A stretch of 64,000 nt of DNA, from NCBI GenBank assembly GCA_030844895.1, contig CM061228.1, forward strand, positions 59,784,033 through 59,848,032, read 5' to 3'. Source of the stretch: Ambrosia x helenae (taxonomy: Eukaryota; Streptophyta; Magnoliopsida; Asterales; Asteraceae). Position 1 is the stretch's first letter; each line of letters begins with the position of its first letter. The translations under genes and the position numbers were made by a program. Of this stretch, positions 43,688 through 55,701 are shown piece after piece. The notes under the pieces were generated by a model, which saw only the letters and a program-made list of their open reading frames with translations, was not told the origin of the DNA and ran no database searches.

Positions 43688-44862
43688 CGTTTAACGCTCC
43701 AAATCAGATCCAGAACGTGTGTAACCACCCAATATCATCCCAAACACTATCCTAAACATGTTTAACCCAAAATCCTTCGTTTAACCTCGTATAATCAGTC
43801 CTGCATGCAACCAAGTAATCCAAACACCATTCACATAGCATGCAACATCATACTAACACGCGAAATCATAACCCTAATATCCAATTACTGAGATTTCTAT
43901 CATCATACTATCAATATTAATACTGATCTATCATAATAACATATCAAATCATCATCATGAATCATAAAAACCCTAGCTTTCTAATCATACACACCCATAA
44001 TGCATGCATATTAGTTATAATCCGATTAACAACCCTTATTGACGATTTTCAGAAAGCTTTTTCGTTTAAGAACAGGTCTGGACCATTAGGGATTGATTAA
44101 AAACGTTTATAAAGAGTTATGGATGAAAATCAAACCTTAGGATTATGAAAATATGATGATTCAAGCTTGAAACCTTGAGTTTTGATCAAAAATCGCCTTC
44201 CAGAGGTTGTTTATGTGTTTGGGGCGGGTTATGGGACGACTAGGGTTGGTATAATGAAGTTTAGGAGGTTAAGTATGGTATTTATAGTCGTTTTTAGTCG
44301 TCCAGCCCGTTACTAGCGAGTATGCAGCAGTTTCAGGCGATTAGGAATCCTAATCGCCTGATTGTTCAGGCAATTGGGCCTATTCGCCCTTACCTATACA
44401 CGAGTAGGGTCCTACTCGCCCTTAGGGTTCCCTACTCGCCTCCCCTATAGGTGATTAGGCCTCCTACTCGCCATAGGGGTTGGTTTTGTGCGTTTTGCGC
44501 GTTAAACCCCGTTTTAACATATGTTAATACATATTCACGTACCGACAAGTCATATAATGATTGTAAAACACATAACACAAGTAAATACACATATTTACAC
44601 TCGTTCACCAATTCCCGGGACTCGAGACTCGTACGTTCCGTATGCCCTGACGATCCTACAAATCGTCACCGTTTGTACACTTGGTTAAGGACTGACATCT
44701 AACGAACCTCTAGACCAACATCCAATGATCTTCTAGACTAACCAATAGTTCCCGAACCATAACCCGACTTAACTAACCCAGTTAAGTACAATATACGTGT
44801 GACTCGCTAAGGTAGACTTTCATCTAAACAACGCTGTTAACCAGAATTTGCCGGGTGTCACA
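43688..44862 (-). mobile_element. Element B 3' LTR, first 1.18 kb only
   Basis: Starts TGTGACACCCGGC at 44862 and matches 51648-52823 of the B 5' LTR with about six differences. TATTTATA at 44279-44286 is the inverted TATA box. A palindrome array lies at 44328-44477. It is cut at 43688, at the sequence GCGTTAAACG, where another LTR begins. Confidence 0.85.
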
Positions 44863-45024
44863 TCATCCCCACGTTAAAAGAATTTTCGTCCCGAAAATTG
44901 CACAAGTACAAAAAGAACAAAAGAAATAACGAAGGAAACAAGCAAAAGATAGAAACCAAAAGAGAGAGATTTACCCGAGTTGTCACATCATCCCCACGTT
45001 AAAAGGAATCTCGACCCGAGATTC
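44863..45024 (-). promoter_or_regulatory. Duplicated hairpin and polypurine tract, element B
   Basis: On the minus strand, right after the stop codon: hairpin GAATCTCG-GGT-CGAGATTC (45024-45006), then AACGTGGGGATGATGTGACAAC (split here: tract near 45000-44988, pseudo-start near 44986). Then follow a pyrimidine/AT spacer, hairpin AATTTTCG-GGA-CGAAAATT (44899-44881), and a second AACGTGGGGATGA tract with the true LTR start at 44862. Confidence 0.8.
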
Positions 45025-47700
45025 ATTCAGCTGCCGAAGAGACATGTCTCGACTCGAACGCTTCCTTAGGAAAAAGATGAGGATACTTAGACTTCATCTG
45101 ATCCTCCCGTTCCCACGTATACTCCGGTCCCCGGTCCGAGTTCCACCGAACCTTAACGATACGAATCTTGCTGTGACGCAGGCTACGAATCTTGTAATCA
45201 AGGATCTCCACAGGTTCTTCCACAATCCGAAGACGATCATCAACCTTGATCTCTTCTAGTGGAACGATGAGAGACTCGTCAGCCAGACACTTCTTCAAGT
45301 TTGACACGTGAAAGACGTTATGTACGTTACCGAGCTCCGTCGGTAGATCAAGTCGATATGCCACCGGCCCAATCCGTTCCAGGATCGTAAATGGGCCGAC
45401 ATATCGCGGATTGAGTTTGCCACGCTTCCCAAAGCGTATGACGCCCTTCCACGGTGAGACTTTTAGAAGTACCTTGTCATTGACTTGGAATTCCAGGGGT
45501 TTGCGACGCTGATCAGCATAACTCTTTTGCCGGTCCCGTGCCGCCGCCAACCGATTACGAATCTGTACGATCTTTTCCGAAGTTTCGTACACTAGTTCAG
45601 GCCCAGTGAGTTGGCTCTCACCCACTTCAGCCCAACAAAGAGGAGAACGGCATTTCGTCCGTACAGTGCTTCGAACGGAGCAGCCTTGATGCTCGTGTGA
45701 TAACTGTTATTATACGAGAATTCTACTAACGGCAGATGAGCTTCCCAACCCTTTCCAAAATCGATCACACATGCCCGCAGCATGTCTTCTAAAGTTTGAA
45801 TCGTGCGCTCACTCTGACCGTCAGTCTGTGGATGATAAGCCGTACTCATGTCTAGTTGGGTACCCAAAGCCTTGTGCAAAGACTTCCAGAAGTGAGAAGT
45901 AAAATGGGAGTCACGATCCGAGATAATAGAAACTGGCACCCCGTGCTTAGAAACAACTTCTTTCAAGTAAAGACGAGCCAACCGATCCATGGTGTCGGTC
46001 TCCTTAATTGCAAGAAAATGAGCTGATTTCGTCAACCGATCGACAATCACCCATATCTTGTCATTCCCTCTTGGTGATTTAGGAAGTTGTGTAACAAAAT
46101 CCATAGTAATCCGTTCCCATTTCCATTCCGGAATTTCAGGTTGTTGCAAGAGACCCGACGGTTTCTGGTATTCCACCTTGACCTTAGCACAGGTCAAGCA
46201 TTTGCTCACGTATGAGGCTATGTCCGACCTCATGTTTGGCCACCAGTAAAGCACCTTCAGATCTTGGTACATCTTATCCGAACCAGGATGAATAGAATAC
46301 CGGGACTTATGAGCCTCATCAAGGACAAGCTCCCGTAGTCCCCCGAATAAAGGAACCCATATACGTTCTGCGAAATAGTGCAGGCCATCAGGCCTTCGCT
46401 TTAGGTGCTTGTCGGCACCGTGCATAGTTTCAGCCTTAAGGTTTTCCTCCTTCAAAGCTTCCAACTGGGCAGAACGGAGTTGATCAGGTAACGACGAATG
46501 GATAGTGAGTTGCAACGCCCGAACGCGACGAGGTTTAGTTGATTCCTTCCTGCTCAAGGCGTCTGCTACAACATTCGCCTTGCCAGGATGGTACTTAATA
46601 GCACAATCATAGTCGTTCAAAAGTTCAATCCAGCGACGCTGCCGTATGTTCAAGTGTTGTTGGTCGAAAATGTGTTGGAGACTCTTGTGATCGGTGTAGA
46701 TGGTGCATTTGGTACCGTACAAGTAATGTCTCCAAATTTTCAACGCGAATACCACGGCACCCAACTCCAAGTCATGAGTTGTGTAGTTCTTCTCGTGCAC
46801 CTTGAGTTGATGAGAAGCATACGCGATCACTTTCTCGCGTTGCATCAATACGCAACCGAGACCATGAATAGAAGCATCACAGTAGACAACGAAATCATCA
46901 GGACCCTCAGGTAAAGACAAAATAGGAGCAGAACACAGTTTAGACTTCAGTTCTTCAACGCTGACTCTTGTGGTTCACCCCAGTCGAACTTCCTATCCTT
47001 CTGAGTGAGAATGGTGAGGGGTTGAGCAATCTTCGAGAACCCCTGAATGAACCGACGATAGTAGCCCGCAAGGCCTAGGAATTGCCGCACCTCAGTTGGC
47101 GTCTTTGGTGCTCCCCAGTCCTTGATCGCTTCGATCTTAGCTGGATCGACATGAATCCCTAGTTCATTAACCACATGTCCTAGGAATTGAACTTCGCGTA
47201 ACCAAAAGTCACACTTTGAGAACTTGGCGTAAAGTTGTTCCCGTCGCAAGAGTTCCAAAACTAACCGCAGATGTTCCCCGTGTTCGGTCTCGTTCTTAGA
47301 GTAGATCAGAATGTCATCAATAAACACAATGACAAACTTGTCCAGATACGGTTTACAGACGCGGTTCATCAAGTCCATGAAAACCGCCGGTGCGTTCGTA
47401 AGACCGAAAGGCATGACCAAGAATTCGAAATGGCCATAACGTGTTCGAAAAGCAGTCTTTGCAACGTCAGCCTCCCTGACGCGCAGCTGGTGATAACCGA
47501 CCTCAAGTCGATCTTGGAATAATAACTAGAACCCTGAAGCTGGTCGAATAGATCATCGATACGTGGAAGAGGATAACGGTTCTTGACGGTCAATTTGTTC
47601 AGTTCTCTGTAGTCTACACACAATCGGAAACTCCCATCCTTCTTCTTAACAAATAAAATCGGGGCTCCCCAAGGGAAGAACTTGGTCGGATGAAACCCTT
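45023..47700 (-). pseudogene. Element B RT, RNase H, integrase and chromodomain-like tail
   Basis: Minus-strand pol half, very similar to element C. RT starts near 47700 (DYRELN with the normal Arg) and has the catalytic FIDDILIYS near 47315. RNase H has YCDASIHGLGCVLMQ near 46890 and TDHKSLQHIF near 46690. Integrase has an HHCC zinc region near 46290-46190, DFVTQLP, ISDRDSHF and TDGQSERTIQ, so the D, D and E residues are present. The C-terminal tail has VKVRWNS and EYTWEREDQMKSKYPHLFPK, then TGA at 45023. Frameshifts lie near 47680, 47505, 46935 and 45650. Domain order is that of Tekay/Del chromoviruses. Confidence 0.9.
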
Positions 47701-49661
47701 GTCCAAGAGTTCCTGTAACTGACTAGACAATTCCTGCATCTCGGGAGGTGCAAGACGGTAGGGGGCCCGAGCAATAGGAGCAGCCCCTGGTACAAGATCA
47801 ATACCGAACTCGACTTGACGATGAGGAGGAAGACCAGATAAATCATCGGGAAAAACATCGGGAAACTCGCGTACCACCGGGATGTCGTCAATCTTCTTCT
47901 CATCACTAGAGGAAACAGATAAAAGTGCCAAAACGGCTGGATAACCCTTTCGAAGACACTTAAGGGCTTTCATGCTAGAGATGGTGTTTAGCGGAACACC
48001 ACCCTTGATACCGTACACGGAAAGGAATTCTCCATCAGGGAGAGGAATCCGAATAACTTTATTGTAACAGACAATCTCCGCGCGATACAAAGATAACCAA
48101 TCCATTCCTACCACAACGTCAAAACTACCCAAAGGTACCGGCATAAGGTCGATGGGGAACGATAAACCCGACAACTCTAATTGACACTCCCGAATGACAC
48201 TAGTAGCTTCAATCGTTTTACCGTCAGCTAACTCAATAATATACTTGGTCTCTAATGGTACGGGTACTACATCTAGCAGTCGACTAACATCCATGGATAC
48301 AAAACTCTTGTCGGCACCAGAATCAAATAACACGCTAACAGAACGATTATTGAGAAGAAACGTACCGGTGACTGTGTCAGGGTCCTGTCTAGCCTCAGCG
48401 GCTCCAATGACGAAGGCACGTGCATTTCTGCTGCCGCCCCCGTTGTTCCCATTCCCGTTGTTCCCACCCTGCTTCAGTTTTGGGCAATCCTTCTTGTAAT
48501 GCCCAGTGTCACCACAGTTGTAGCATCCTTGTTTCCCTGTAGTCCCCTGAGTAGTCGGAGCTGAGCTGTTAGTCGGAGTCTGAGTCGATGGAAGTGTAGC
48601 CCGAAAATCTTTAGCATAATGCCCAATTCGCTGGCAGCGGTGACAACGGTTACTGTCGCAGTTCCCTTGATGATGGCGTCCACACTTGTTGCATTTGGGC
48701 AGTTTTCCCGCATAACCACCCTGCTTGTTACCCGAAGAAGATGAACCCCCATTATCAAACCTTTTACCCTGCTGTGCTGACCCAGATCCTTTCCCGTCAT
48801 TTTCCCACTTGCGCTTGTTGTTCTCTGGAGCCTTAACAGTTGAACCCTTCGCAGGCAAAATACCCTCATTCACTTTTAGGTTGGTCATCCTATGGGCCGA
48901 TCGAACTACCTCTGCATAAGTAGGATGATTTCCCGCAGCCACTAACCCTGCAATTTCCGGCACTAACCCCGAGACATAGTGTTCAATCCTACGATATTCT
49001 GGCACGTGCAGATCGGGACACAGCACTGCCAACTCATTCCGTCTCACAGTATACTTCTCGATTTCCGACCCAGTCATCTTGAGGTTCCACACCTCATGCT
49101 CCAGCTTCTGTACCTCTTCCCTCGGACAATACTCACGCTTCAGCAACTGCACAAAATTCTCCCATGGCATAGCATATGCCTCCCCAATACCCATGTTCTG
49201 GGTGATACCATTCCACCAGGTCAATGCCACGTCCTGAAATAACGCAGCAGAATACTTTACCCGATCTTCTGGGAGACAGTTACACATCAGAAATACCGAC
49301 TCCACTTTCTCCAACCACCTAAGCAAGCTAACCGCACCCTCAGTGCCAGAGAATTACTGGGGCTTACAGTCCCGGAACATCTTGTAGGTGCACATGGGTG
49401 GGGGTGGGTCAACAGGACCACCTGAAATGAAACGTATGAGAAACCACGAAGAATGTAACCAAGGTTCACCAATGAGGCAAAGAAAATGGATAAAACAACT
49501 TACCACCACCGTTGTGCCCTAACTGAAAAGCAGCTTGGAGCAAGTTGTTCAGATCAGCCTATGATAGGTTAATACCTCCACCACGACCACCAGCACCACC
49601 GCGACCACCACCACGTCCACCATTGCGACCACCTCCACGTCCTCCACGCACTCCAGACATG
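47701..49661 (-). pseudogene. Element B gag and protease
   Basis: ATG 49661 starts a Gly/Arg-rich N-terminus (about 30 residues), then LNNLLQAAFQ. TAG at 49559-49561 stands where C has CAG. After an 82-bp intron-like gap (49422-49503) come CTYKMFRDCKP, TAA at 49354-49356, then an open frame from 49326: retrotransposon gag core (LPEDRVKYSAALF, WWNGIT), three knuckle-like motifs (CNKCGRHHQGNC, CHRCQRIGHYAKDF with Phe for the last Cys, CYNCGDTGHYKKDC), and the protease FDSGADKSFVS with LADGKTIEA and GMDWL. A C-to-T change explains the TAG. Confidence 0.88.
49422..49503 (-). other. Putative 82-bp intron within element B gag
   Basis: Minus strand: GGTG/GTAAGTTG at 49503 and TTTCATTTCAG/GTGG at 49422, 82 bp and AT-rich. 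Removing it joins the Gly-rich N-terminus in frame (phase 1) to GPVDPPPPMCTYK and the rest of gag. Without removal the frame is closed. In C the donor side is kept but no AG exists until 55957. Confidence 0.55.
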
Positions 49662-50214
49662 ATTCTGGCAGAAAGAACGAGAAAATTTAGCTTCATAGTT
49701 AAAGATAACTACTAATGTTCACAAGATCAAAGCTAGATCCAATCCAGGACTACCCCCTCAAACCCAGAGCTCACTAGGGCTTCCATGCATTTCGTTTTAT
49801 GATTTTGTGTGCACCCAAAATGATAAAACGCTCTACATGGTCCTCCAAGTGTTCTCCTAGTTCAAAGTTCAAATCACCGAACATAGACTCTTAGCTACAC
49901 CGTAATACCACGGTAGTTTATGACAAGTGTTTCTATTGGAGTGCGAAAGGGAGATGTCCGAGCCTTGGACAAATTTCAAGAGCACACGAGTTACTCCAAT
50001 AGACTACACTGCCTAGATAACAAGTAACCCAACCTAAGATAGAACGGATGATGTAACGTAGAAAGACCAACAATTTAGAGACACCCCGACAAGACCATAC
50101 GTAAACCACTATAACGTTTAGTACCATGTGATCGTCTAGTGTGTGCGACTCGGCTATAGACTAGACTCTACATGCAGTCCTAGTTCACTATAACCATTGG
50201 CTCTGATACCAATC
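49662..50214 (-). promoter_or_regulatory. Element B leader and primer-binding site
   Basis: The complement of 50199-50211 is TGGTATCAGAGCC, the initiator-tRNA-Met site, three bases inside the LTR end. The roughly 540-bp leader ends TTCTCGTTCTTTCTGCCAG four bases before the gag ATG, which looks like a splice acceptor. C has TTTGATCTTGACAG three bases before its ATG. No long ORF lies in the leader. Confidence 0.8.
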
Positions 50215-50480
50215 TGACACACCCTCAAAATCCACTTGCGGAGTTTTACCGCGAGGCGCATGACAAACCAGGATCCAAACCAACGATCACAATAAACAAG
50301 TCTAAATGAATATAAATGCAATTTCAAAACATAGTTTAAAAATCCCGTTTACAGCGGAAGCTTATTCAAAAACAATATCTCAATAATAAAACAATAGTTC
50401 AACGTTCAAAAGATCATGCAACCCTAGTAAGACGCCGTGCAGACGCGTGCGCCCTAGTCCAGTCGTGCTACCTTAGCGAC

Positions 50481-50940
50481 CTGAGAAAACATGTAAAAGT
50501 TTACGTCAGCACAAAAATGCTGGTGAGTTTACAGGTTTTGTATCCAAGAACCAAGTCCACCTGTCCATACTATAATAAATCGAAAACCAGTATACGCTAG
50601 CTAGGCGTACGTTTTGTTACTACCACGATTGGAAAACCATTACTAACGCGAATACCAAAAGTATGCCCGATGTAGTTCCTGTTGTTCCTGTTGTTCCTGT
50701 TTGAGACAATATGCACCCGCCGACCCTCCAAGTCGACGAGCGGGGTTGGTCACTCCCAATAGATCTATCCACATTTCCCCCGTTGTGCAACCCCGCACAT
50801 TCATGGTTTCCCCCGGGACTTTCAAAAGATCGCATAGTACACAAGTTCAAAACCATAGTATGACATATGTTACCAAAACAGTTTAGCGCATGTTTTCTCC
50901 CCCAAAAGGTAAAGCAGTAAAAGTGGGGCCGTGAACTCAC
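50481..50940 (-). other. Conserved intron-like segment in element B LTR
   Basis: Minus strand: CTTAAG/GTGAGTTCACGGCCCC at 50940 to ACATGTTTTCTCAG/GTCGC at 50481, 460 bp. ATAGATCTAT lies at 50759-50768 and TGCTGACG 25-30 bases before the end. Exon sequence after the acceptor (GTCGCTAAGGTAGCA) matches C (GTCGTTGAGGTAGCA). Confidence 0.55.
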
Positions 50941-51372
50941 CTTAAGTTGCGTTACTCCTTAACCCGAGTAAACTCAGCTGCTATGCTAGTCCCGTAAAGC
51001 GGCGACCTAACATACGACAGTTACAAGTACTTAGACTAATAACCCGCAGGTTAATTAGTCCCTAGATGTCCAGACCATAACCAAGTTCGTTTGAAAACAC
51101 CGTGACTGTTTAACCGACCCAAAGTACAAGACTCGACATCCCATTGGTGACCCGAGACTCCCCGTGTTATGTTTACGCTCCAAAACATACAATAACGCAA
51201 TTACACTTAACATACGTTAACGCACAACAAGTTATAGCACATCGTTCACGTATCACCGAATTACATCCAAATATATGTTACCAAGTTATTAGACATGTTA
51301 CGGGGTTCCTAGCATGTTACTACATGTTAAATCGGGTCTCGGAATGCTAATTTACACTTACAGCAGCAGTAC

Positions 51373-51625
51373 ACGCGATTAGGAAAAGTCAACTAGCAAT
51401 TAGGTTGGTCAACTAGCAATTAGAAACCCTACTCGCCTCTATTATAGGCAATTAGGGCTATTCACCTGAACTTACTAGCAATTAGGGCTATTCACATGAA
51501 CTTATAGGCAATTAGGGCTAATCACCTGATCTTTCACACGAGTAGGCCTCTACTCGCCTGTGTTATAGGCGATTAGCACCCTACTCGCCTATAACATAGG
51601 CGATTAGGAATGCTACTCACCTGTA
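51373..51625. repeat. Array of short palindromes in element B 5' LTR
   Basis: Units alternate perfect and decayed arms: GCGATTAG, GCAATTAG with CTAATTGC-type partners, and CTACTCGCC..TATAGGCGA pairs. CTCGCCTATAACATAGGCGA at 51583-51605 is one clear hairpin. This array is richer in CAATTAG variants than the equivalent array at 42126-42370. Confidence 0.75.
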
Positions 51626-52289
51626 ACCTTGCTGTTCCGGTTTTTCGCGCGTTTAACGCTCCAAATCAGATCCAGAACGTGTGTAACCACCCAATATCAT
51701 CCCAAACACTATCCTAAACATGTTTAACCCAAAATCCTTCGTTTAACCTCGTATAATCAGTCCTGCATGCAACCAAGTAATCCAAACACCATTCACATAG
51801 CATGCAACATCATACTAACACGCGAAATCATAACCCTAATATCCAATTACTGAGATTTCTATCATCATACTATCAATATTAATACTGATCTATCATAATA
51901 ACATATCAAATCATCATCATGAATCATAAAAACCCTAGCTTTCTAATCATACACACCCATAATGCATGCATATTAGTTATAATCCGATTAACAACCCTTA
52001 TTGACGATTTTCAGAAAGCTTTTTCGTTTAAGAACAGGTCTGGACCATTAGGGATTGATTAAAAACGTTTATAAAGAGTTATGGATGAAAATCAAACCTT
52101 AGGATTATGAAAATATGATGATTCAAGCTTGAAACCTTGAGTTTTGATCAAAAATCGCCTTCCAGAGGTTGTTTATGTGTTGGGGCGGGTTATGGGACGA
52201 CTAGGGTTGGTATAATGAAGTTTAGGAGGTTAAGTATGGTATTTATAGTCGTTTTTAGTCGTCCAGCCCGTTACTAGCGAGTATGCAGC

Positions 52290-52442
52290 AGTTTCAGGCG
52301 ATTAGGAATCCTAATCGCCTGATTGTTCAGGCAATTGGGCCTATTCGCCCTTACCTATACACGAGTAGGGTCCTACTCGCCCTTAGGGTTCCCTACTCGC
52401 CTCCCCTATAGGTGATTAGGCCTCCTACTCGCCTATAGGGGT
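52290..52442. repeat. Palindrome array upstream of the TATA box, element B
   Basis: AGGCGATTAGG-AAT-CCTAATCGCCT (52296-52320) is a near-perfect 11-bp-arm palindrome. It is followed by CAGGCAATTGGGCC, GAGTAGGGTCCTACTCG and GGTGATTAGGCCTCCTACTCGCC units. A nearly identical array lies at 44328-44477. Confidence 0.85.
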
Positions 52443-52823
52443 TGGTTTTGTGCGTTTTGCGCGTTAAACCCCGTTTTAACATATGTTAATACATATTCAC
52501 GTACCGACAAGTCATATAATGATTGTAAACACATAACACAAGTAAATACACATGTTTACACTCGTTCACCAATTCCCGGGACTCGAGACTCGTACGTTCC
52601 GTATGCCCTGACGATCCTACAAATCGTCACCGTTTGTACACTTGGTTAAGGACTGACATCTAACGAACCTCTAGACCAACATCCAATGATCTTCTAGACT
52701 AACCAATAGTTCCCGAACCATAATCCGACTTAACTAACCCAGTTAAGTACAATATACGCGTGACTCGCTAAGGTAGACTTTCATCTAAACAACGCTGTTA
52801 ACCAGAATTTGCCGGGTGTCACA

Positions 52824-55073
52824 AGTAGGGGCTGATCGCATGACTGTTCATACGATTAGGCCCCAATCGCATGAACTTACATGCGATTAGGCTTCCTAAT
52901 CGCGTGTAAAGCTGCACAATCGCGTGTTACGTGCTGGACGACTAGAAACGCCTATAAATACCACCCTTGACCTCCAAAACATCATTTGTTCAACCCTAGC
53001 CGTCCCATAACATAACCCAACGCACAAACACCCTCTGGAACTCGTTTTTGCATCAACACAACCATTTTCAAGCTTATTCCATCATCACCTCTTGAATACA
53101 AGGTGTGTTCTTCAAACCCAAACCTTTAAATGATTATGTTTTACTCCCTAAACGTCCAGACCTGACTTATAAATGTTTTTGTCTTTGAAAATCCATTTAA
53201 AACCGTTTTTAAACAAACCCACACCTTTACATGTGTTATATGTGTTATATGTGATTAAAGATAGAATTTTTAGGATTGAATCATGGTTGTTTTTGTGTTA
53301 TTATGATGTTTATGGCTGTTACAAGTTAGTATGATGATGTCCTAGGAGTTTGAATGGTTTTGGTTGTGTATTGTTGATATTTGATGTTTTAACCCATTTG
53401 AAGGATTTTGGATGATTAAGGATGATATGAGGTATGTTGTTGATTGAATGATGTTAGGGTTTGCTCTAGGATGATGCTAGAACAGTAGGATGCTATCGGA
53501 CAACGTGGTTATGCGATTTAATCTGAATAATTGCTATTTAGGGCAAGTTCTTGCATGTTGATGTGATGTTTACATGCTAAGTTGCTATTTTGGGAAAACG
53601 CTCGCATTCGGAACTGTTAGAACGATGAAAACTTAGGGGTTTTGCTTGAAATATGTTTGTTAAGGTGTTAGGATGATTATTGGATGTTTTTACATGTTTC
53701 GGATCTGATTTGGAGCGTTAAACGCGCGAAATTGCATTGTGCAGCTGCAGCAGGCGATTAGCATCATAATCGCATGCTGTTATAGGCGATTAGGCCCCTT
53801 AGGGGGCGATTGGCATCCCAATCTCATGACTGTATAGGCGATTAGCATGCTGATTGCCTGTTGACCATCCCCAATCACATGTTGACTTTTCCCTAAATGC
53901 TAGTTTGATTCCTAATCGCGTGTAATGCTGCTGTATGTATATTTTAACATCCCGGAACATGATTTGACGCCTAGGAACATGATAGGAACCCCGGGATACA
54001 CCCAATGACTTAGTAATACGTGTTCGGACCTGTTTACGCGTTAATTGGACATTATGCTAGACTAGGTGAACTGTTGCGCGTATTAAGTGTTTAATTGCAT
54101 AGGTGGCATGATGTCTTGTATTTATCTAACACATGAGATGTCGGGTCACCAATGGGATGTCGGGCCTTGTCTGGTGCGGTCGGTTAAACGTTTGAAACAT
54201 CATTTCATATATACATGGTTATGGTCTGGACTACTAGGGACTAATCAACCTGTGGGTTGTTAGTCTAACACCTTATACGCTCGTCATGATAGGTCACCGG
54301 TATTAGGGGCCGTCTATTGAGCAGGTTTACTTGTCGTAGTGCGAAGAGCAGCATCAGGTGAGTTTCACGGCCCCGCCTTACGCTTTACATTTTGGGGGAG
54401 ACACATGCTTATACTTATTACATAAATTATCATGTTATGCTAGTGGTTGATTCATTTACATACTATACGATACATGAAGTCCCGGGGAAACCATGAATAT
54501 GCTGGATAGCATAACGGGGGAAATGTGGATAGATCTATTGGGATTGACAGACCCCACCCGTCGGCTGGGAGCCGGGCGGGTGCATATTGTCTCGGTCGTA
54601 AGCTAAATCATTTCGGGCAAAAATCATATTTCGTTGTCTGTAATGGTTTCCGGTCGTGGTAGTATAACTCATGCGTCTAGCTAACGCTATCATTTCTGAC
54701 ATAGTGGTAACATGATGGCTTTTATTACTTTAAACGTTTAATATAAAACCTGTGAACTCACCGGCATTATTTGCTGACGTTTTTAGCATGTTTGTCTCAG
54801 GTCGTTGAGGTAGCAGCTTATCATAGGCGCACGGAGTCACACGGCGTCTAGGATTCATATGCATTGTCTTATCTTTTCCAGACTTAAGTACTTTTACATT
54901 TTGGGTTGTAATAAAAGTTACGCTTCCGCAGCGAATGGATTTATGAAAACTTGATGGTTGTTTATTTCATTTTACGTATCATATAGTGTCGTTTATTGTG
55001 ACCGTTGACTTAGATCCTGGTTTGTCATGCGCCTCGCGGTAAAACCCCGCACGTGGAATTTGAGGGTGTGACA
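52824..55073 (+). mobile_element. Element C 5' LTR, lacking its first 483 bp
   Basis: Matches 60934-63180 of the 3' LTR with about 13 differences and ends GAGGGTGTGACA at 55073. It starts inside a palindrome unit (AGTAGGGGCTGATCGC) at the outer end of LTR B, so B inserted here or a recombination joined the two. TATAAATA is at 52953-52960, so transcription probably starts near 52985. The second palindrome array is at 53745-53930. Confidence 0.9.
54358..54800 (+). other. Conserved intron-like segment in element C 5' LTR
   Basis: ATCAG/GTGAGTTTCACGGCCCC at 54358 to AGCATGTTTGTCTCAG at 54800, 443 bp. GCTGAC (branch-like) lies about 28 bases before the end. ATAGATCTAT lies at 54529-54538, followed by a GC hairpin (CCCGTCGGCTGGGAGCCGGG). 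Repeated unchanged in the 3' LTR at 62465-62907. Confidence 0.55.
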
Positions 55074-55076
55074 GAT

Positions 55077-55701
55077 TGGTATCAGAGCCAATGGTTATAG
55101 TGAACTAGGACTGCATGTTGAGTCAAGTCTATAGCCGAGTCGCACACACTAGACGGTCACATTCATATAAGTCATGTCATGTGGTAATTGCCGGGGGGTT
55201 TCGTATTACATTCGTTATTATCATTTATGCTTACATCACCTATCTATTACTCTTATTTCCTATCTTGTTCTTCCACCTCGTGCTGGAAACGAGGAGCCTT
55301 ACTACCCTTGCACGGCGGTGGTGTACGTTGGAGTGGCTTCGGCATCCTACGGAGATTTGTCCAAGATTCGGACATCTCCCATTTTTATACTCCAACGGAC
55401 ACACTTGCTTGCACACATTATCGCACACTTGTACTTGCTGTTTTATATCTTGAACATGGGTGCCTGGTGGTTTGAAGGTCAGGCTAGGAGCACGCCTCGG
55501 GGACCATGTAAAGCGACTTATCATTTCGGGTGCACACGAAATAATAAGTTGAAATGCATGGAAATCCTGGTGGACTCTATGTTTGATCTAATAACCATGA
55601 TGGAATCCAGTTCTCTGGTTGACCTTATTGCTTATGATTTCTTCATGATTTCTTGTCATCTGTTCTGGAATCTGATGTCTTGTCTTTGATCTTGACAGAA
55701 G
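55077..55701 (+). promoter_or_regulatory. Element C primer-binding site and leader
   Basis: TGGTATCAGAGCCA at 55077-55090 is the initiator-tRNA-Met primer site, three bases after the LTR. The leader (55091-55701) has several overlapping open frames up to 171 codons without recognisable domains, and ends CTTTGATCTTGACAGAAG before the gag ATG at 55702. The AG there could be a splice acceptor. Confidence 0.85.

Larger units (their letters stand above)
50215..52823 (-). mobile_element. Element B 5' LTR (2.61 kb)
   Basis: Starts TGTGACACCCGGC at 52823 and ends GGGTGTGTCA at 50215. The inverted TATA box is at 52240-52247. Palindrome arrays lie at 52290-52442 (upstream of TATA) and 51373-51625 (transcribed part). 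The intron-like segment is 50481-50940. Its right neighbour is the truncated LTR of element C. Confidence 0.9.

Noticed and set aside
55115..55689. Leader ORFs of 95-171 codons before element C gag
   Set aside because: They overlap each other in all three frames and show no conserved domain; B's leader has no counterpart.
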